A stretch of DNA of 64,000 nucleotides from Neoceratodus forsteri. Taxonomy: Eukaryota > Chordata > Ceratodontiformes > Ceratodontidae. This document shows, in pieces, positions 1 through 11,690 of the stretch; the stretch's first letter is position 1, and each line of letters starts with the position of its first letter. A program made the position numbers and the translations under genes. The notes beneath the pieces were generated by a model. It was not told the DNA's origin and did not search any database. It saw only the letters and a list, made by a program, of their open reading frames with translations. The stretch covers positions 1,239,037,001 to 1,239,101,000 of the forward strand of contig CM057452.1 of the NCBI GenBank assembly GCA_016271365.2. The letters are read 5' to 3'.

Positions 1-600
1 GGAAAATACATGGAGGTGTACATTTTAATAGAAGGAATAGGATGCACTGTAGGTTTACAAAGAAAATCCCAGAGCAAATGCCACTGATGTATGTGTTATC
101 CCAGATGATATTGGCTGGACAGACAAATGTTAAAGAAAACACAATTGCACATACCCCAATAATGCAAAGCATTATGGGAAACATATGCAAATCCCCATGA
201 TGGTACATAAGGTGGCAGTACATTAAAAAGTAATGAGTGGCATATGTTCAGCCTTGGGATTATTTACACAGTTTTGGTTTTTTTTAGAGAAACAGGGTTT
301 TTGTCCATGAGGTGATGTAAGTTATATTTAAGCAATGTGTTTATGTCAGGAAGTCATGTATAATGATGATGGACTGTTGGCAGAAAAAATGTGATAGTAA
401 CTTTCAGAGGCGGTCACTTTTGATAAGGGTAAGTTAGTTATGCTTGTGATAATGGGAATATTAGGAAAGTATAAGGTCTATGCAGAAGTGGAGTACAAAT
501 ATGCACAGTTTCTTAAGCATGTGCTGAGTTCATGCAAATGTGATATGTAGGTTTTTTTAGAAATAGGTAAAAATAGCGATACATGCAATTGATAGAAAGA
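1..600. other. AT-rich flank, nothing recognised
   Basis: AT-rich sequence without a convincing open frame, repeat edge or known element signature. Confidence 0.5.
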
Positions 601-1722
601 TAGATAATTACATAGACATGCAGGCCCTGTCCACACTGCAATCAAAAAAGCTGTAATGGATTCAAGCCATTACAGTCTATAAATGTTACAGTGTGTCCAC
701 ACTGCCAGTGAACAATGTGGATAATGGTTTGAAAACACTACAGCCTGTCCACCCTGAGTGCGATAGTGTGTGGTCTCAACCATCTAGTAGCAATGCACAT
801 CCCATGGTGCACTCGGTGATGACAGCTGCTTTTTGAGATGCCCTCCTACATGTTCTATGGAGTACTGTGTATATGGCACAGTCATATTATGTAAATAACC
901 ATATTTCACTGTTATGTGACACACTTATGTTGTGGAGGTGACAGAGAGTGGTTCGAGGGAGGGGGAGATCTGTATGTTGGAATCAGGGGCTATGTCAATG
1001 AGCGGGAGGGAAGGGTGGGGAGAGAGGGGAGACATGGCATCAGTTCTGCCAGTATTATGGCACCTGGGCAAAACAGACATTCATGTACTGCTGCTTTAAG
1101 GCTGAAGGCAGACCCTCTACTACTGCCTTCAGTGTTTGCCACTGTTCCACTGTACACAATGCCACACATCTATTGTCCACTGCAGCAGTGCTCCATGATG
1201 CACTAAGGAGCTCCACTAATGTATGTGTTCAGTACTGGCACTGCTCTGCAGGTAGTATTGCTGCCACATTACACATGGGCAGGCAGGGTACTCTCAACAC
1301 TCGGCACAGTGAGAAGAGTAATCAAGGACAGTACATGGATACCATCAGGAGGTGGCCCTCAAGGAGGCAAGTGCAGACAGAGAGGTAGGTTAGGTGGGGA
1401 TATGGGGGTACACCCAGGGGTGTGTGCATACAGCTGTCAGATTACTGTGGTATGGAGGCATCCCAGTATGGCAGCCTATGCCCATGCTCCACACTGCCAT
1501 CTGCATATGTCCTGGTATCCTCCAATCTCCCTGCATGCAGTGAAACAGTACTGCAATGCATGCAGGTATAATGGTAGACTGGAGGTACATGATGGAGCAC
1601 TTAGACACAATTGCAATTAAAAAGTGATAAAGGTGTAAAGCTGTAAATAAAAGTGAAATAACCACACTGGTATGCACACCACAAAGTGGTTGTTGGAAGG
1701 ATACAGATTGGGGATGGATCAA
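600..1722. other. Unrecognised stretch with a short spaced repeat
   Basis: A motif close to CCTGTCCACACTGC recurs at 625-640, 693-706 and 744-756, about 50-70 bp apart. Overlapping frames on both strands between 916 and 1722 (up to 133 codons) show no domain, and their mutual overlap argues against coding. It may be part of a non-autonomous DNA transposon whose other end I could not find. Confidence 0.35.
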
Positions 1723-3359
1723 TTAAAGGAGTAGTCAACCCAGAATTTGCAAAAAACATATGTTATGCAGAGTGTTTTGATTTGTTTGTAAAGTCCTAGT
1801 GAGTCCTTCACTTTGTCTGCTATTAGGAGTTTTTACTAAATTAGTCTGCTAGCTTTAGGGTAGTTTTATGACTCCTGGGGATCTCAATCACAAATAGGTT
1901 TATTGCCTTCTGCCTCCTACAATGCACCCTGTCTCATGTGACAGTGATGTAGCCAGGCCCATAGATTTAGCATATGCAGTGCTTTTTAAAATCAGTTCAC
2001 AACAGCAGAGCTTTGTAACTGTTCTTATCCACTGAGCACAAATGGCAACAGTTACAATTTAGCGAATGCCTGAGAGCTACCTAACTGGGGTTTCTGTAAG
2101 AAAACAGCTACTAAATAGCTCTAATTCACTATTTGTGGGTTTTTTTGGTGTGTCATGTCTAGCTAGCAGTAATATGTATTTTCATTTTAAAATTTAATTT
2201 CATCAAACTATGCACAACAATAAAAAACACAGAAATTGTCCAAGATCATCACTGCTATACTTAGTAAAGACTATAGCTGTTTTCTTGCAGAAAACTCACT
2301 CAGTTAGCTCTAATGTATTTGCTAAACTGCAAATGTAGGTACCAGCATTTTTTTTTTGTTTTTGTTTTTTTTTAGCAGGAGAGACACACACTAAAGCTTG
2401 TTTACAGATGTGACCTGGGAGCACAAGGAAGTTAACTGATTTGCTCAGGGACACACAGTACCCATGTGAAGGCTATGAGATTCAAACCCAGGGCACCAGG
2501 TTCACAGCTCGGAGCCTCAGACCACCGCACTATACTGTCTCCTCTATTCTAATAGGAAGAACTGGCAGTTAGTGCTGATTTTGCTCTGTGACATGATTTT
2601 CATTTTTTTTGGGTTGCAGATGTGAAGTATCTTTTTAATAAAGTATAAAAATATATATATGCGACTTATTTAGGTTGGTGAATATTTGTTTTATTATTTG
2701 AAAAAGTGGGATACACTAAATGTGTAGTGCAATGAATCATTATAAAATGGGATCAAATGTGTAGCTAAAATCGTCACTGCCATTCATCCTGTTGTTTTCA
2801 TGCTATACCACACACAGGAGAAAAAGTGACTTTAAAGTATTTTGCAGTTTCTAGATTGTGGCTTCATACCATACACTTCATTGTAAAAAAAAATGAAAAT
2901 CATGTCACAGAGCAAAATCAGCACTAAATGTTAGTTCTGCCTCATAGAATGCTGGTACCTACATTTATAGTTTAGCAAATACTTGAAATCTAACTGAGTG
3001 GGTTTTCTGTAAGAAAACAGCCAAAGTCTTAACTAATTATAGCAGTAATGATCTGGGCAATTTCTGTGCTTTTATGGTTGTGTATAGTTTGATGAAATTA
3101 AAAGTTTTAAAATTAAAACATTCCTGCAGGCTAGACCTGACACACATAGAAAGCAACAATAGTGAATTAGAGCTTAATTTAGTAGCAGTTTTCTTACAGA
3201 AACCCCAGTTAGCTAGCTCGCAGGTGTCTGCTAATAGGCTAATTTAGAAAAAACTCCTAATAGTGGACAGAGGGAAGGACACACTAGGACTTAACATACA
3301 AATCAAAACACTCTGCATAACATATGTTTTTGCAGATTCTGAGTGGACTACTCCTTTAA
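1723..3359. mobile_element. Palindromic (foldback) TTAA-flanked MITE
   Basis: The left end reads TTAAAGGAGTAGTC (from 1723) and the right end GACTACTCCTTTAA (to 3359 if the TTAA is included). The inverted similarity runs far inward: 1723-1860 pairs with 3240-3359, 2070-2350 with 2945-3210, and 2553-2610 with 2889-2945, so the element is a long imperfect hairpin with a ~280-bp loop. TTAAAGG-type termini with TTAA target sites are known from T2-type, piggyBac-related MITEs of frogs; assignment to that group is inference. The left arm carries extra sequence (about 1880-2060) and a SINE. No transposase frame is present. Confidence 0.75.
2349..2541 (-). mobile_element. tRNA-derived CORE/MIR-type SINE
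   Basis: On the minus strand the order is a tRNA-like head, a core and a poly-A tail (plus-strand T-run at 2349-2372). A B-box-like GGTTTGAATCTC lies at 2477-2488, and an A-box-like segment lies close to the 2541 end. The following segment with CCCTGAGCAAATCAGTTAAC resembles the conserved core of MIR-like SINEs. It interrupts the left arm of the foldback element, because the right arm lacks the corresponding sequence, so it inserted after the palindrome formed. Confidence 0.75.
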
Positions 3360-4411
3360 AATTGCAAGCTAAGTAAAAAAAAAATATACACTGCAGACTC
3401 TTGCTGTAATGACATGCTTCAGCTGATGCAAAATACAGAGTAAGGTGGGGGGGCAGGGTTGGAGGACAGGTCTGAATAACACCATAAACCCACAAGGATG
3501 GACTTTTCATCTCTTTGAATGTATTTGTGAAAATGTGTGACCAGGAGAGGAATGTAAGCTACTAAATGTGTAGTGCAATGAACCATTGTAAAATGGGATC
3601 AAATGTGTAGCTGAAATAGTCACTGTCGTCCTGTTGTGTTCATGCTATACCACACACAGGAGAAAAAGTGGCTTTAAAGTATTTTGCAGTTTCTAGGCTG
3701 CAGCTTCATACCATACACTTCATTTATAAAAAAAAAAAAAAAAAAAATGAAAATAATGTCACAGACCAAAATCAGTACTAAATGCTAGTTCTACCTAGTA
3801 GAAAGCTGGTACCCACATTTATAGTTCAGCAAATACTTGAACTCTAACTGAGTGGGTTTCTGTAAGAAAACAGCTAGAGTCTTAACTAATTATATTGCTA
3901 ATGATCTGGGCAATTTCTGTGCTTTTATGGTTGTGTATAGTTTGATGAAATTAAAACTGTTAAAACACTCCTGCAAGCTAGACCTGACACACACAGAAAA
4001 CAACAATAGTGAATTAGAGCTTAATTTAGTAGGTTTTTCTTGCAGAAACCCCAGTTAGCTAGCTCTCAGGTATCTGCTAATAGGCTCATTTAGGAAAAAC
4101 TCCTAACAGCAGACAGAGGGAGGGACACACTAGGACTTAACATACAAATCAAAACACTCTGCATAACATATATTTTTGAAAATTCTAAGTGGACTGTGGA
4201 CTACTACTTTAAAACTGCAAGCTCAGTAAAATATATACACTGTAGCCTCTTGGTATACTGGCATGCTTCAACTGATGCAAAATACAGAGTGAGGTGGTGG
4301 GGGCAGGGTTGGAGCACAGGTTTGAATAACACCGTATACCCACCAGGAGGGACTTTCCATCTCTTGGAATGTATTTGTGAAAATGTGTGACCAGCAGAGG
4401 AATGTAAGCTG
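2715..4411. repeat. Tandem duplication of ~846-bp unit (two copies)
   Basis: Unit A (2715-3560) and unit B (3561-4411) align over their full length, with scattered substitutions and small indels. Both start ACTAAATGTGTAGTGCAATG and both end at a GAGGAATGTAAGCT motif. The unit holds the right half of the foldback element plus about 200 bp of downstream flank. The right TIR is therefore present twice, at 3340-3359 and at about 4190-4213, the second degraded (CTACTACTTTAAA). Divergence between units suggests an old event. Confidence 0.85.
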
Positions 4412-5559
4412 AGCCAATGCTGTTTAAACAAGTGCTGTATAGGGATGCAGTTTCAGGCTTTTCCTTCTGAAACCTAAGCTCTGATTCCCCAGACAGCTCT
4501 GATAGTCAATTGTTCCTGCATGATAGCTTCACCTCATGTCCCTCCCACATGAACCAACAAAAAGATGAGGTGGATCTTTAAGAGCTTCTTGGGTAGAGGT
4601 GGGAGTGGATCTTATTCCCCCCAAAAAAACTAATGCTGCCTCCCACTACTCAGGTTCCAGTTCTTGTACCTCCCACTTAAGAAAGAAAATAGTGCACTGC
4701 AACCATTGACTAACATGAAAGCATATTTATTTGAGGGCGGAAAACATTTCTTGGAGGAGGGTAAGGCGGCGGAGACTATTTACACCTTCAGTCAGTTCCA
4801 CGGACAGAAACCATTACATTGCTCCTTTTGTACATGCAAAACATCTGCAGGCTCCACCTACTGCAGCCATAAGAAAACAAATCAATCAGCTCTCATCTCT
4901 TCCTTTCTGTGCTCCATGCGGTGAATCTGCAAGCTCTGGCTCAGTGGGCAGAGCATTCTGTTATGTGGAATAAATAATTAAAAGTTTATTCTTTTAGGAA
5001 GAGTTGAGTAATGCTTTATCATAGAGGGTCAGGCCAGGTACCTGAATCTCTGTGGGTGGCAGCTGCAGCAACAGCCCTTGTAGCCTAGGTCTAGTGTGTG
5101 TGTGAAGTACTGCATGTGTGAGTGTGACAGACCTCTGTGTAAATTAATGTCAGCCACCGCCATTTTCTTTTGACCCTGAACAAGCTACAGATGGGCATTG
5201 TGAGTACTTCAAAAAATATTAAAGCAAAAGCCCGGGGCAAAGAAGCGAACTTAAAAGTTTATTCAAGAGTCCAGAAAGAAGAAGTGGCCCAAAAAGTAAA
5301 GTAAAAGCACAACAGTCTGTTGAAGGGGCTGAGCTAAATGCTACTACTATTGAGGTCCCTAGCTGTCCCACATAGGGCCACTGCTGCTGGGCAGGTGGCT
5401 TTCAGTTACCCCCTACCGATGTTGTAGAATTCCCTCCCAGCAAACATTCATCAATTCTCCCCCCCCGCTCTTTAACTCCATGCTCCAATCTCATTTCTCC
5501 TTTACCTGCTCATGTGCCTAGACAGTTTACGGATCCCAGAATGGCAGGGCTGTGCATCC
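4412..5559. other. No gene recognised
   Basis: Short frames at 4664-4973 show no domain. A tRNA A-box-like TGGCTCAGTGGG lies near 4938 but has no B box downstream. Around 5190-5300 a Lys/Ala-rich frame begins with an ATG and stops soon after. Confidence 0.4.
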
Positions 5560-5828
5560 AAGCTGTGAATACATCACTGTATGTTCTAGCTATCCAACTA
5601 TATTATATGGTAATGCATCTAAACTATGCCTATATCCATTATTATCTCAATCCTTTTGTATTTTAAACCAGGACATGTTGTGCTAGCAGGTGTTCCCATT
5701 ATGTAACCACACTTGTATTATGACTGTCTTTAACTATGTATTTGTACCTCCTCCCCCCAGGAACGAGCAGTAGCCTGCTCAGCATGTCTTCCTGGTTAAG
5801 TGGTAAATAAATAAATAAATAAATAAAT
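5560..5828 (+). mobile_element. LINE (L2/CR1-like) 3' end relic
   Basis: The sequence ending GTCTTCCTGGTTAAGTGG followed by a TAAA repeat has the layout of L2-clade 3' ends: a short structured 3' UTR and then a simple-repeat tail. No coding sequence remains upstream. The assignment rests on resemblance of the terminal block only. Confidence 0.45.
5804..5828 (+). repeat. (TAAA)n microsatellite tail
   Basis: About six uninterrupted tetranucleotide units; the probable 3' tail of the preceding LINE fragment. Confidence 0.85.
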
Positions 5829-6299
5829 ATATAAGTGTGCAGGTTAACTCTCAAAATACTGAAATCTCAGCAATGGGGGGTGGACTGTCTATGTGAGAAG
5901 GGCTCAGTACAGCAAACAAAGTTTTGAAAGATAGTAGCAAGTCATCAGAGAAAAGTGCAAACACAGAGTATTCCAATTGTACTTAAAGTTAAGGCACTTA
6001 TGGGTACAACTCACAGTGGAGTTGCTCAATTTGTAAACACATGCATATCAAATAACTCAATCTGCATCTGCAAGTGTTAGCTCTACTGACTCTGATGGTG
6101 ATGACAGATGATAAGTTTGTGACTTTACTTTTAGCTTTGTCTCTTTCTGGTACTGACAGTGACTATGTGGATAAACATAAAGACAGTTGTAGAGTGTCAA
6201 TAGGGAAAAAGAAAAAAATCGAAGGCACAGGCCACACAAAGTGAAACAAAGTCTGGCAGCACTGATGATGGCAATGGTGCTGCAGTGGATTTTACTGAA

Positions 6300-6556
6300 T
6301 GATTGTCTCACCTCATGAACCTGAATCCTCCACTAATATGTCTTCCCCTCATAAACCCAGACACTCAATTCCTACTGATCTTCTTACTAAACAAAGACAA
6401 TCCACCTCTACTGTTTGATATCATTTTTATGTAATCCCCAAGGATGCGTTCCAAGCTATATGTGTGCATTGCAATGCTTGTGTTAGTAGTGGGAAAATTA
6501 AAAGGCACCTTGGAACAACGACAATGATGTGACACCTTTCGTGACTTCACCCAATC
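6300..6556 (+). pseudogene. hAT transposase N-terminus: BED zinc finger (broken)
   Basis: Reading from 6431 in frame, the peptide shows the BED-finger layout: an aromatic residue, C-V-H-C (Cys-x2-Cys), a conserved SSGKIKRHLGTT segment, then H-x4-H. BED fingers bind DNA and are typical N-terminal domains of ZBED-like hAT transposases. Two in-frame TGA codons replace what look like CGA arginine codons in the finger's last helix, as expected from CpG decay. Upstream, frame fragments from about 6300 may be the linker before the finger. The rest of the transposase resumes only at about 9738. Confidence 0.7.
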
Positions 6557-6567
6557 ATTATATATGG

Positions 6568-7000
6568 TTCAATGTTTGTGAAATAGCAATAGGGAGCGAT
6601 GAGGTATATAGTGCTTGTGTAACTTGTACTTTTTGTGGCTTTACTCAATTCCCACCCTTGGGTAGTAGATATATAGGTAATAAGTAATTTGTAGAGAATA
6701 GACGGCACATGAACAAGGGTGAGAAGAGTGCTGGAGAAGGAGGAGGAGGGGATGGCGGGGGATGAAAAAACAATCCTTAAGCAAGGGAGGTGTGTTAGAG
6801 GAGGGCTTAAGTAGAGGTTGTAGGAAGAGCTATTCCCCACACTGAACCTTGGGCAAGCCCTCCCATTCAATGTTCATGGAATAGCAATAGGGAGAGAGTG
6901 CATGTGTAACTTGTAGTAATTTTCATGGCTTTACTCTGTTCCCACCCTTGGGTAGTAGGTATGTTAGTAGTAATTTGTAGGGAACAGAAGGCCCCAAAAG
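6568..7000 (+). repeat. Direct repeat pair, ~298-bp spacing
   Basis: Sequence starting TTCAATGTTTGTGAAATAGC at 6568 recurs at 6866 and stays similar for about 130-150 bp, including the shared block CCCACCCTTGGGTAGTAG. Confidence 0.8.
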
Positions 7001-7201
7001 ATACCTCCTACAACTCATGGAGAGTATAACCCCCTGGCACTCAGGAGAGAAAAAGAAACCCAGGTGGAGGAAACCTTGGAGGGCCCATGGTTGGAGCTTT
7101 GCCCATCCTCTGGGCATACTAAATGGAGAAGGACCTAGGTTCTAGTAACCATAACTAATTTGAGGTTGTTGAGTTGTTTGGAGAGACAATAATCCATCTT
7201 C

Positions 7202-7960
7202 AATCAATGGATGAGGTCGATCGCATGATGATCCTGAGGTTGAAGAGTAGGTCTGTTCTGAATGAGTAATGGAATCCTAAGTATAAAGTAAATCCAAGTG
7301 AAGGAGGATGAAGGAAGTCCAAGTTTCCAAGATGATGAATGATGCTTGTCCAATGGAATTGCAATGGTGTAATGGGCAGAGGGACCATGACTGAATTGAT
7401 AAGATACTAAACTGGAGATGGTGGTAATTCAATGGTAGAAGAAGTCCAACTTGTGAAAGATTTGAATGTAAGGGTATGGTCTGTAGACTAGGAACTCTGT
7501 ATTGAACAAAGAGTCACTAAGGAAACATCCATAGAGTAGAAATAGCAGAAGAGTCTTTGAGTGCCCTGGGGATGATGGTTCATTCTCAATCCAAGGATGA
7601 TACAGGCTGAATGATGATCCTGATGATGAAGGGTACATCTTTTCTGAAGGGATGGAAGAATCCTATGTGTGAAGCAGATCCAGTTAAAGAAGGACTAATG
7701 TAGTCCATGTTTCCGAGGTGACAATGGATGCATGTCCAAAGGGATTGTAGGGGTGTAATGAGTCGGGAAAGCAAGATTTGATCGATATCAGACCTGACAG
7801 GACACTGTGGGAGCTGTGATGATTTGTAAAGTTATGGTGACTGATCAAATTCGTATAAGTTTTGATATTTGAGGTAGTCTGGGGGTAAAGAATCAATTAG
7901 TGAATGATAAGCCACTAGGTAAGCATCCCAGAGTAAAATGAGTACAGGACATTTTGAGTG
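7202..7960 (+). repeat. Diverged tandem repeat, ~386-bp unit, two copies
   Basis: 7202-7587 and 7588-7960 share ordered blocks: AATCAATGGATGA versus AATCCAAGGATGA, then ATGATCCTGA, a GAATCCTA block, a block ending TGTCCAA and a GTGTAATG block. Identity is only moderate, so the duplication is old. Confidence 0.65.
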
Positions 7961-9737
7961 GCCGATGAGAGTAATGCCATACATGATTACTAAAGCACTA
8001 GAGGAAGATTTGCAGAGCCATCCAGGTGGTAGCCTAATATATATGATGAATAACTGGAAATTCGGTATAAGGAACAGATGGCTTCTTTGGACATAATGTT
8101 CGTGACTTTGTACTCAAAGCCTCTGCTGGTACGTTGCCTGAAGTGAGTGTGGGTATGCATGTGGTGTGATCATTTAGGAGATGTACTGTGGTGGTACAGG
8201 TGGTTAAGTTTACAAGTAATCCCAATGCTGAAGTAATTGAGAGAAGCTTAGGGTGCATAAGAGGAAGAGTCTGTAAGCTGGATTGGTAGTGAGATCGATT
8301 AGTGCAGGATGCCATAGGATTTTAGTGCTACAGCTGATTAATACCAATTAGTATGCAAGGCTGAGTTGGTGAATTTCTCTTGGCTGTTATGGATTGCCAG
8401 TTAGAGCTCAGGAGAGCCAGTTCCCAGTAATGGTCTTTACTGTAGAGATTAACAAAGGTATTTCAAGAAGAAGAGGCTGAAGAGTCTGCTGGAGAGTGGT
8501 TGACCCAGCTGAAGGTACTATGTGAAAAGGTATGAATAATAGTATAAAGAATAGCGATGTCCGGGAGTGAAATCGAGGTTTGGATGGCATGGAGTCAGTG
8601 ATCCACTAGCTGTGGAGATCCCAAGATGAATATTCTGGAAAATATCTGTGCAATTCCTAAAACTAGCAATTACTATTGGGAAGTAAGAGTCGAGTAATTT
8701 GATCATCGGAGTCAATATTGAAATAAAAGGCAGCAAAAGGTAAAATGGATGATGTCCATGCTTGAATGGGTTATCTTACGATTCCCAGTATCTGTAGAAG
8801 CGATGCTGATTACGAAGTCTGAGTATAGCAGAAGGATTTAAGTTCTTTCCATATATGAGGATAGCCAATGAGATGAGGCATACAAGGAAGTCATGGTGAT
8901 TGGATGGACAGGGATCTGAAGGTATATCTGATAGAGACAGAGGAGATCTTCCTATTGTCCAGGTGAATGGGATTCCGTGAATCATTGTGAAGAACTGAAT
9001 GGACAGCATGAGACTCTATGATAACGTAAGAGTCTATGGTCATGTAAGCCAAGGAATGTTTTCTGGCAGTAGTATTGAATTGATGATCCAATGAGTAGTG
9101 GAAGGGTACTGTGAGAATGGTTGGAGTAGAAGTAGGGGATGGATCATATGGAAGAGCAGATGACTATGTAGGAGTACTAGTCAGAGGTAGGATACAAGGC
9201 CCAAAAGAGCCACAACAAACAGTATGACGCCCTGAGCTATCAAGGCTAAAATGAGAAGGTAGCCATTTAAAATGGGAAGGATGGCTGGAGTGGATCCTGA
9301 GGAATTGAAGGAGAGTAAGCAGAAGAAGCTATGGGCTAGGCAAAGCTGGATGACATCCAGAGCAGGAAGGTATGGGACCAGGTCAGTTCTACAGTCAACA
9401 GCAGTGAACTGCAGGAAAGCCGAAGCAAGGTATCAGATGATGATCCAGGGAAGGCCAAGGAGACAGGCCAAGCATCATGAGCAACAGGAGTCCCACATCA
9501 GATGAAGGCTGGAAACAATTAGAAAATGATGGAAGGCGCTGGAACAACGAAGGAAAATGTCCCAAATTTGCAAAAGAAAACAAGTTCGTACAGCAACCGG
9601 ATGGGGGACCTGCAGCAAGGAAGTCCATGAGGCAGTCGAACTGGAGTGAGAGAGAGACTGAACAAGCCAGCAGGATCCATATGATGAAGAAAAGGAGGCC
9701 AAAGGGGCTAGAGAATGAAGGTCCATGGAAGAATGGG

Positions 9738-11690
9738 ATGGCTAGTGGAATCATTCAAGCAGTTCTTCATGTATCTAACTTGCAAGACACGCACACCGTA
9801 CAGTACATTCAGCAAGAACTAGAAAGACTAGTTACTGCTTGGGTCATGTCACAGGGTTTGAAAGTTGTTTTTTTTTTGTTGCCAACAATGGTTCAAATAT
9901 TAAAAAAGCACTTCATGATAGCAACTATGTATACGTTGTTTTGCACATTGTTTTAACCTAATCTTTCAAAGCCTCCTGGATAATGACTGGCAAGTATCAA
10001 CCACTGTGGAAACAGTGCACAAAGTGTGTGGCCACCTCAACCATTCAGTAAAAGCCTATGACATCCTTGCTGATATCCAGAAGAACAAAGGTCTTCCTCA
10101 TCTCCAGATTATTCAGGATTTACCAACAAGGTGGAATTCAATTTACTTTATGATTGAACGCATCCTTAAACAAAAGTTAGCTGTCATTGAGTATATCATG
10201 TACAATGATATCAGGAAGGGCATTGTACTCCATTCTACTTAATGGCCTCTGCTGAAATCGTTTTTCATGAGTGCTGCAAAAGAGATCAGTGCAGAAGAAG
10301 GCCTTCCTTAGCCAAGTTATTCCACTCATTCTACTTCTCAAAAAAGGTTGGAGAAAATAAGGAACAACTTAGATATGAACCGATCTCTAGTCAATAACAT
10401 GTTTACCAATGATGACAAATTATCAGCCATGACACAGAACAAGGAGTATCTCTTAGCAACATTGCAAGATCCATGTTTCCAGAACAGACTCCTTCCTGAT
10501 ATGGTTTCTGAAGATATGGAGGAGTTGAACTGCAGACAACTTTTGACTGATGCAGTAGATGAGGTTTCATTATGAGGACTGGAAAGCAGTACTACAATGA
10601 CACCACCTCAAATTCAATACTGCTCCAAAAAATACTACAGAAGCAGACAATGAGGAGGATGACATTTGGGGCCAGCTGCAGGACACTGAAATTCCACAAG
10701 GAGAAAATCCATGCTCAGTAGTAAGCATGGTAGATGCCTATCTGTCTGAGCCCAACATTAGTGTTAAGGATGACCCTTTAGCTTACTGGCAACAGAAAAA
10801 AATCATGCAGGACAAAGCTGACTACCATGGCTTGTATGTATATTGGATGTCCACCCTCTAGTGTTTGTTCTGAATGTTTATTTAGCTCTGCTGAGGATGT
10901 TGTAACTGATAAACAAACAAGATTAACACCAGATAATGTGAAGAAACTAATGTTTTTTTTTTCAGATCTATTTTTCCCTCCGGTCGTGATCTGGGAGGCC
11001 TCTCTCAGGCATCCTTCCTGCTCCTGCCCCACTTAAAGTCCTCCTACCTGTGCCTCCTTTCTCCCTCCTCATCTGTCCATGGTCAGCACCCCTAGCTTAA
11101 CCCCTCTGGGGTGGAGCCACCCCTTCACTTTGGGTGCTCTTAGAGATGGATTCTGACATGGGAGAGGACCCGGGTGGAGGAACCTGGAAGGCCAGGAAGG
11201 ATGGACCTGGCCTTGGGCATGGGGGCAGGTGCTGTCACCTAAACCTGCAGAGTGGGTTTTTCCTTTGTTCTGGTGAGTTCTCCCCCCTCCCATGCGTATG
11301 CACATCCCCAGTGCTAGGAGCATGGCAACCCTTGCCTGCATCAGGGCATGCTGAGTACACCCCTGGTCTCCAGCAGGAGCCACTGGCATGCTGGGCAATC
11401 CCCAACTACCCCTCCGGGGAGGAGAGCAGCCCATCAGGTGATCAATCCTCACCCACCCCTGCCAACTCCTGGCACCTGAGCTTGCTCCCGAACTCGGGTC
11501 ACCGGCATAGTGCAAAGTGGGGCATCCAGCACCTCAACCCTCAGTGCCACCAGGCTGGCTGAAACTAATGTTCTTGAAGGTTAACTTGCCAAACTTTAGC
11601 TACATATGTGATGCTAATCTTGAAGAAGATGACACTGACAGCAGTATCTGTGCTGCATCTGTGGATTACAGGATGTAGCAGCTTTCAGTT
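9738..11690 (+). pseudogene. hAT (ZBED-like) transposase catalytic and dimerisation region, broken
   Basis: Conserved pieces appear in the right order across several frames. A segment LHVSNLQDTHTVQYIQQEL (about 9755-9830) is followed by a degraded strand near 9890. Next come PTRWNSIYFMIERIL (within 10006-10242) and a helical segment (10348-10575). The C-terminal dimerisation region follows: YLSEPNISVKDDPLAYW (about 10738-10790), YIGCPPSSV...LFSSAEDVVTDKQTRL (10840-10930) and, after an insertion, KLMFLKVNLP at 11565. In hAT enzymes these segments form the RNase-H-fold catalytic core and the dimerisation domain. Frameshifts, stops and an insertion make it non-functional. It is the 3' continuation of the BED finger at 6431-6556. 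Confidence 0.85.
10955..11560 (-). mobile_element. 606-bp retroposon with 12-bp target duplication
   Basis: The 12-mer GAAACTAATGTT occurs at 10943-10954 and again at 11561-11572, exactly flanking the insert. The plus-strand T-run at its left edge is the poly-A tail of a minus-strand copy. The body is GC-rich, unlike its host, and has no recognised coding domain; overlapping frames on both strands are composition artefacts. It interrupts the conserved hAT C-terminus between two codons' worth of duplicated target. It could be a 5'-truncated LINE 3' UTR or a retroposed transcript. Confidence 0.9.

Larger units (their letters stand above)
6557..9737. other. ~3.2-kb unrecognised DNA inside the hAT copy
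   Basis: This block lies between the BED finger and the hAT catalytic region and replaces roughly the 200 codons expected there. It is purine-rich on the plus strand and contains two pairs of direct repeats (6568/6866 and 7202/7588). Many short minus-strand frames exist (for example 7200-7388 and 7586-7774, which resemble each other), but that similarity follows from the DNA repeat, and none shows a domain. Insertion ends and target duplications were not found. It may be an unknown non-coding transposon or a satellite-like insertion. Confidence 0.5.

Noticed and set aside
4925..4975. Possible tRNA gene or SINE head (TGGCTCAGTGGG)
   Set aside because: Only an A-box-like motif; no B box and no cloverleaf within about 75 nt.
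9477..9737. Basic Gln/Arg/Lys-rich frame upstream of the hAT catalytic region
   Set aside because: Purine-rich composition artefact at the edge of the unidentified block; only the part after about 9738 matches hAT.
11069..11562. 142-148-codon frames on both strands
   Set aside because: They lie within the GC-rich retroposon insert, overlap on opposite strands and carry no domain.
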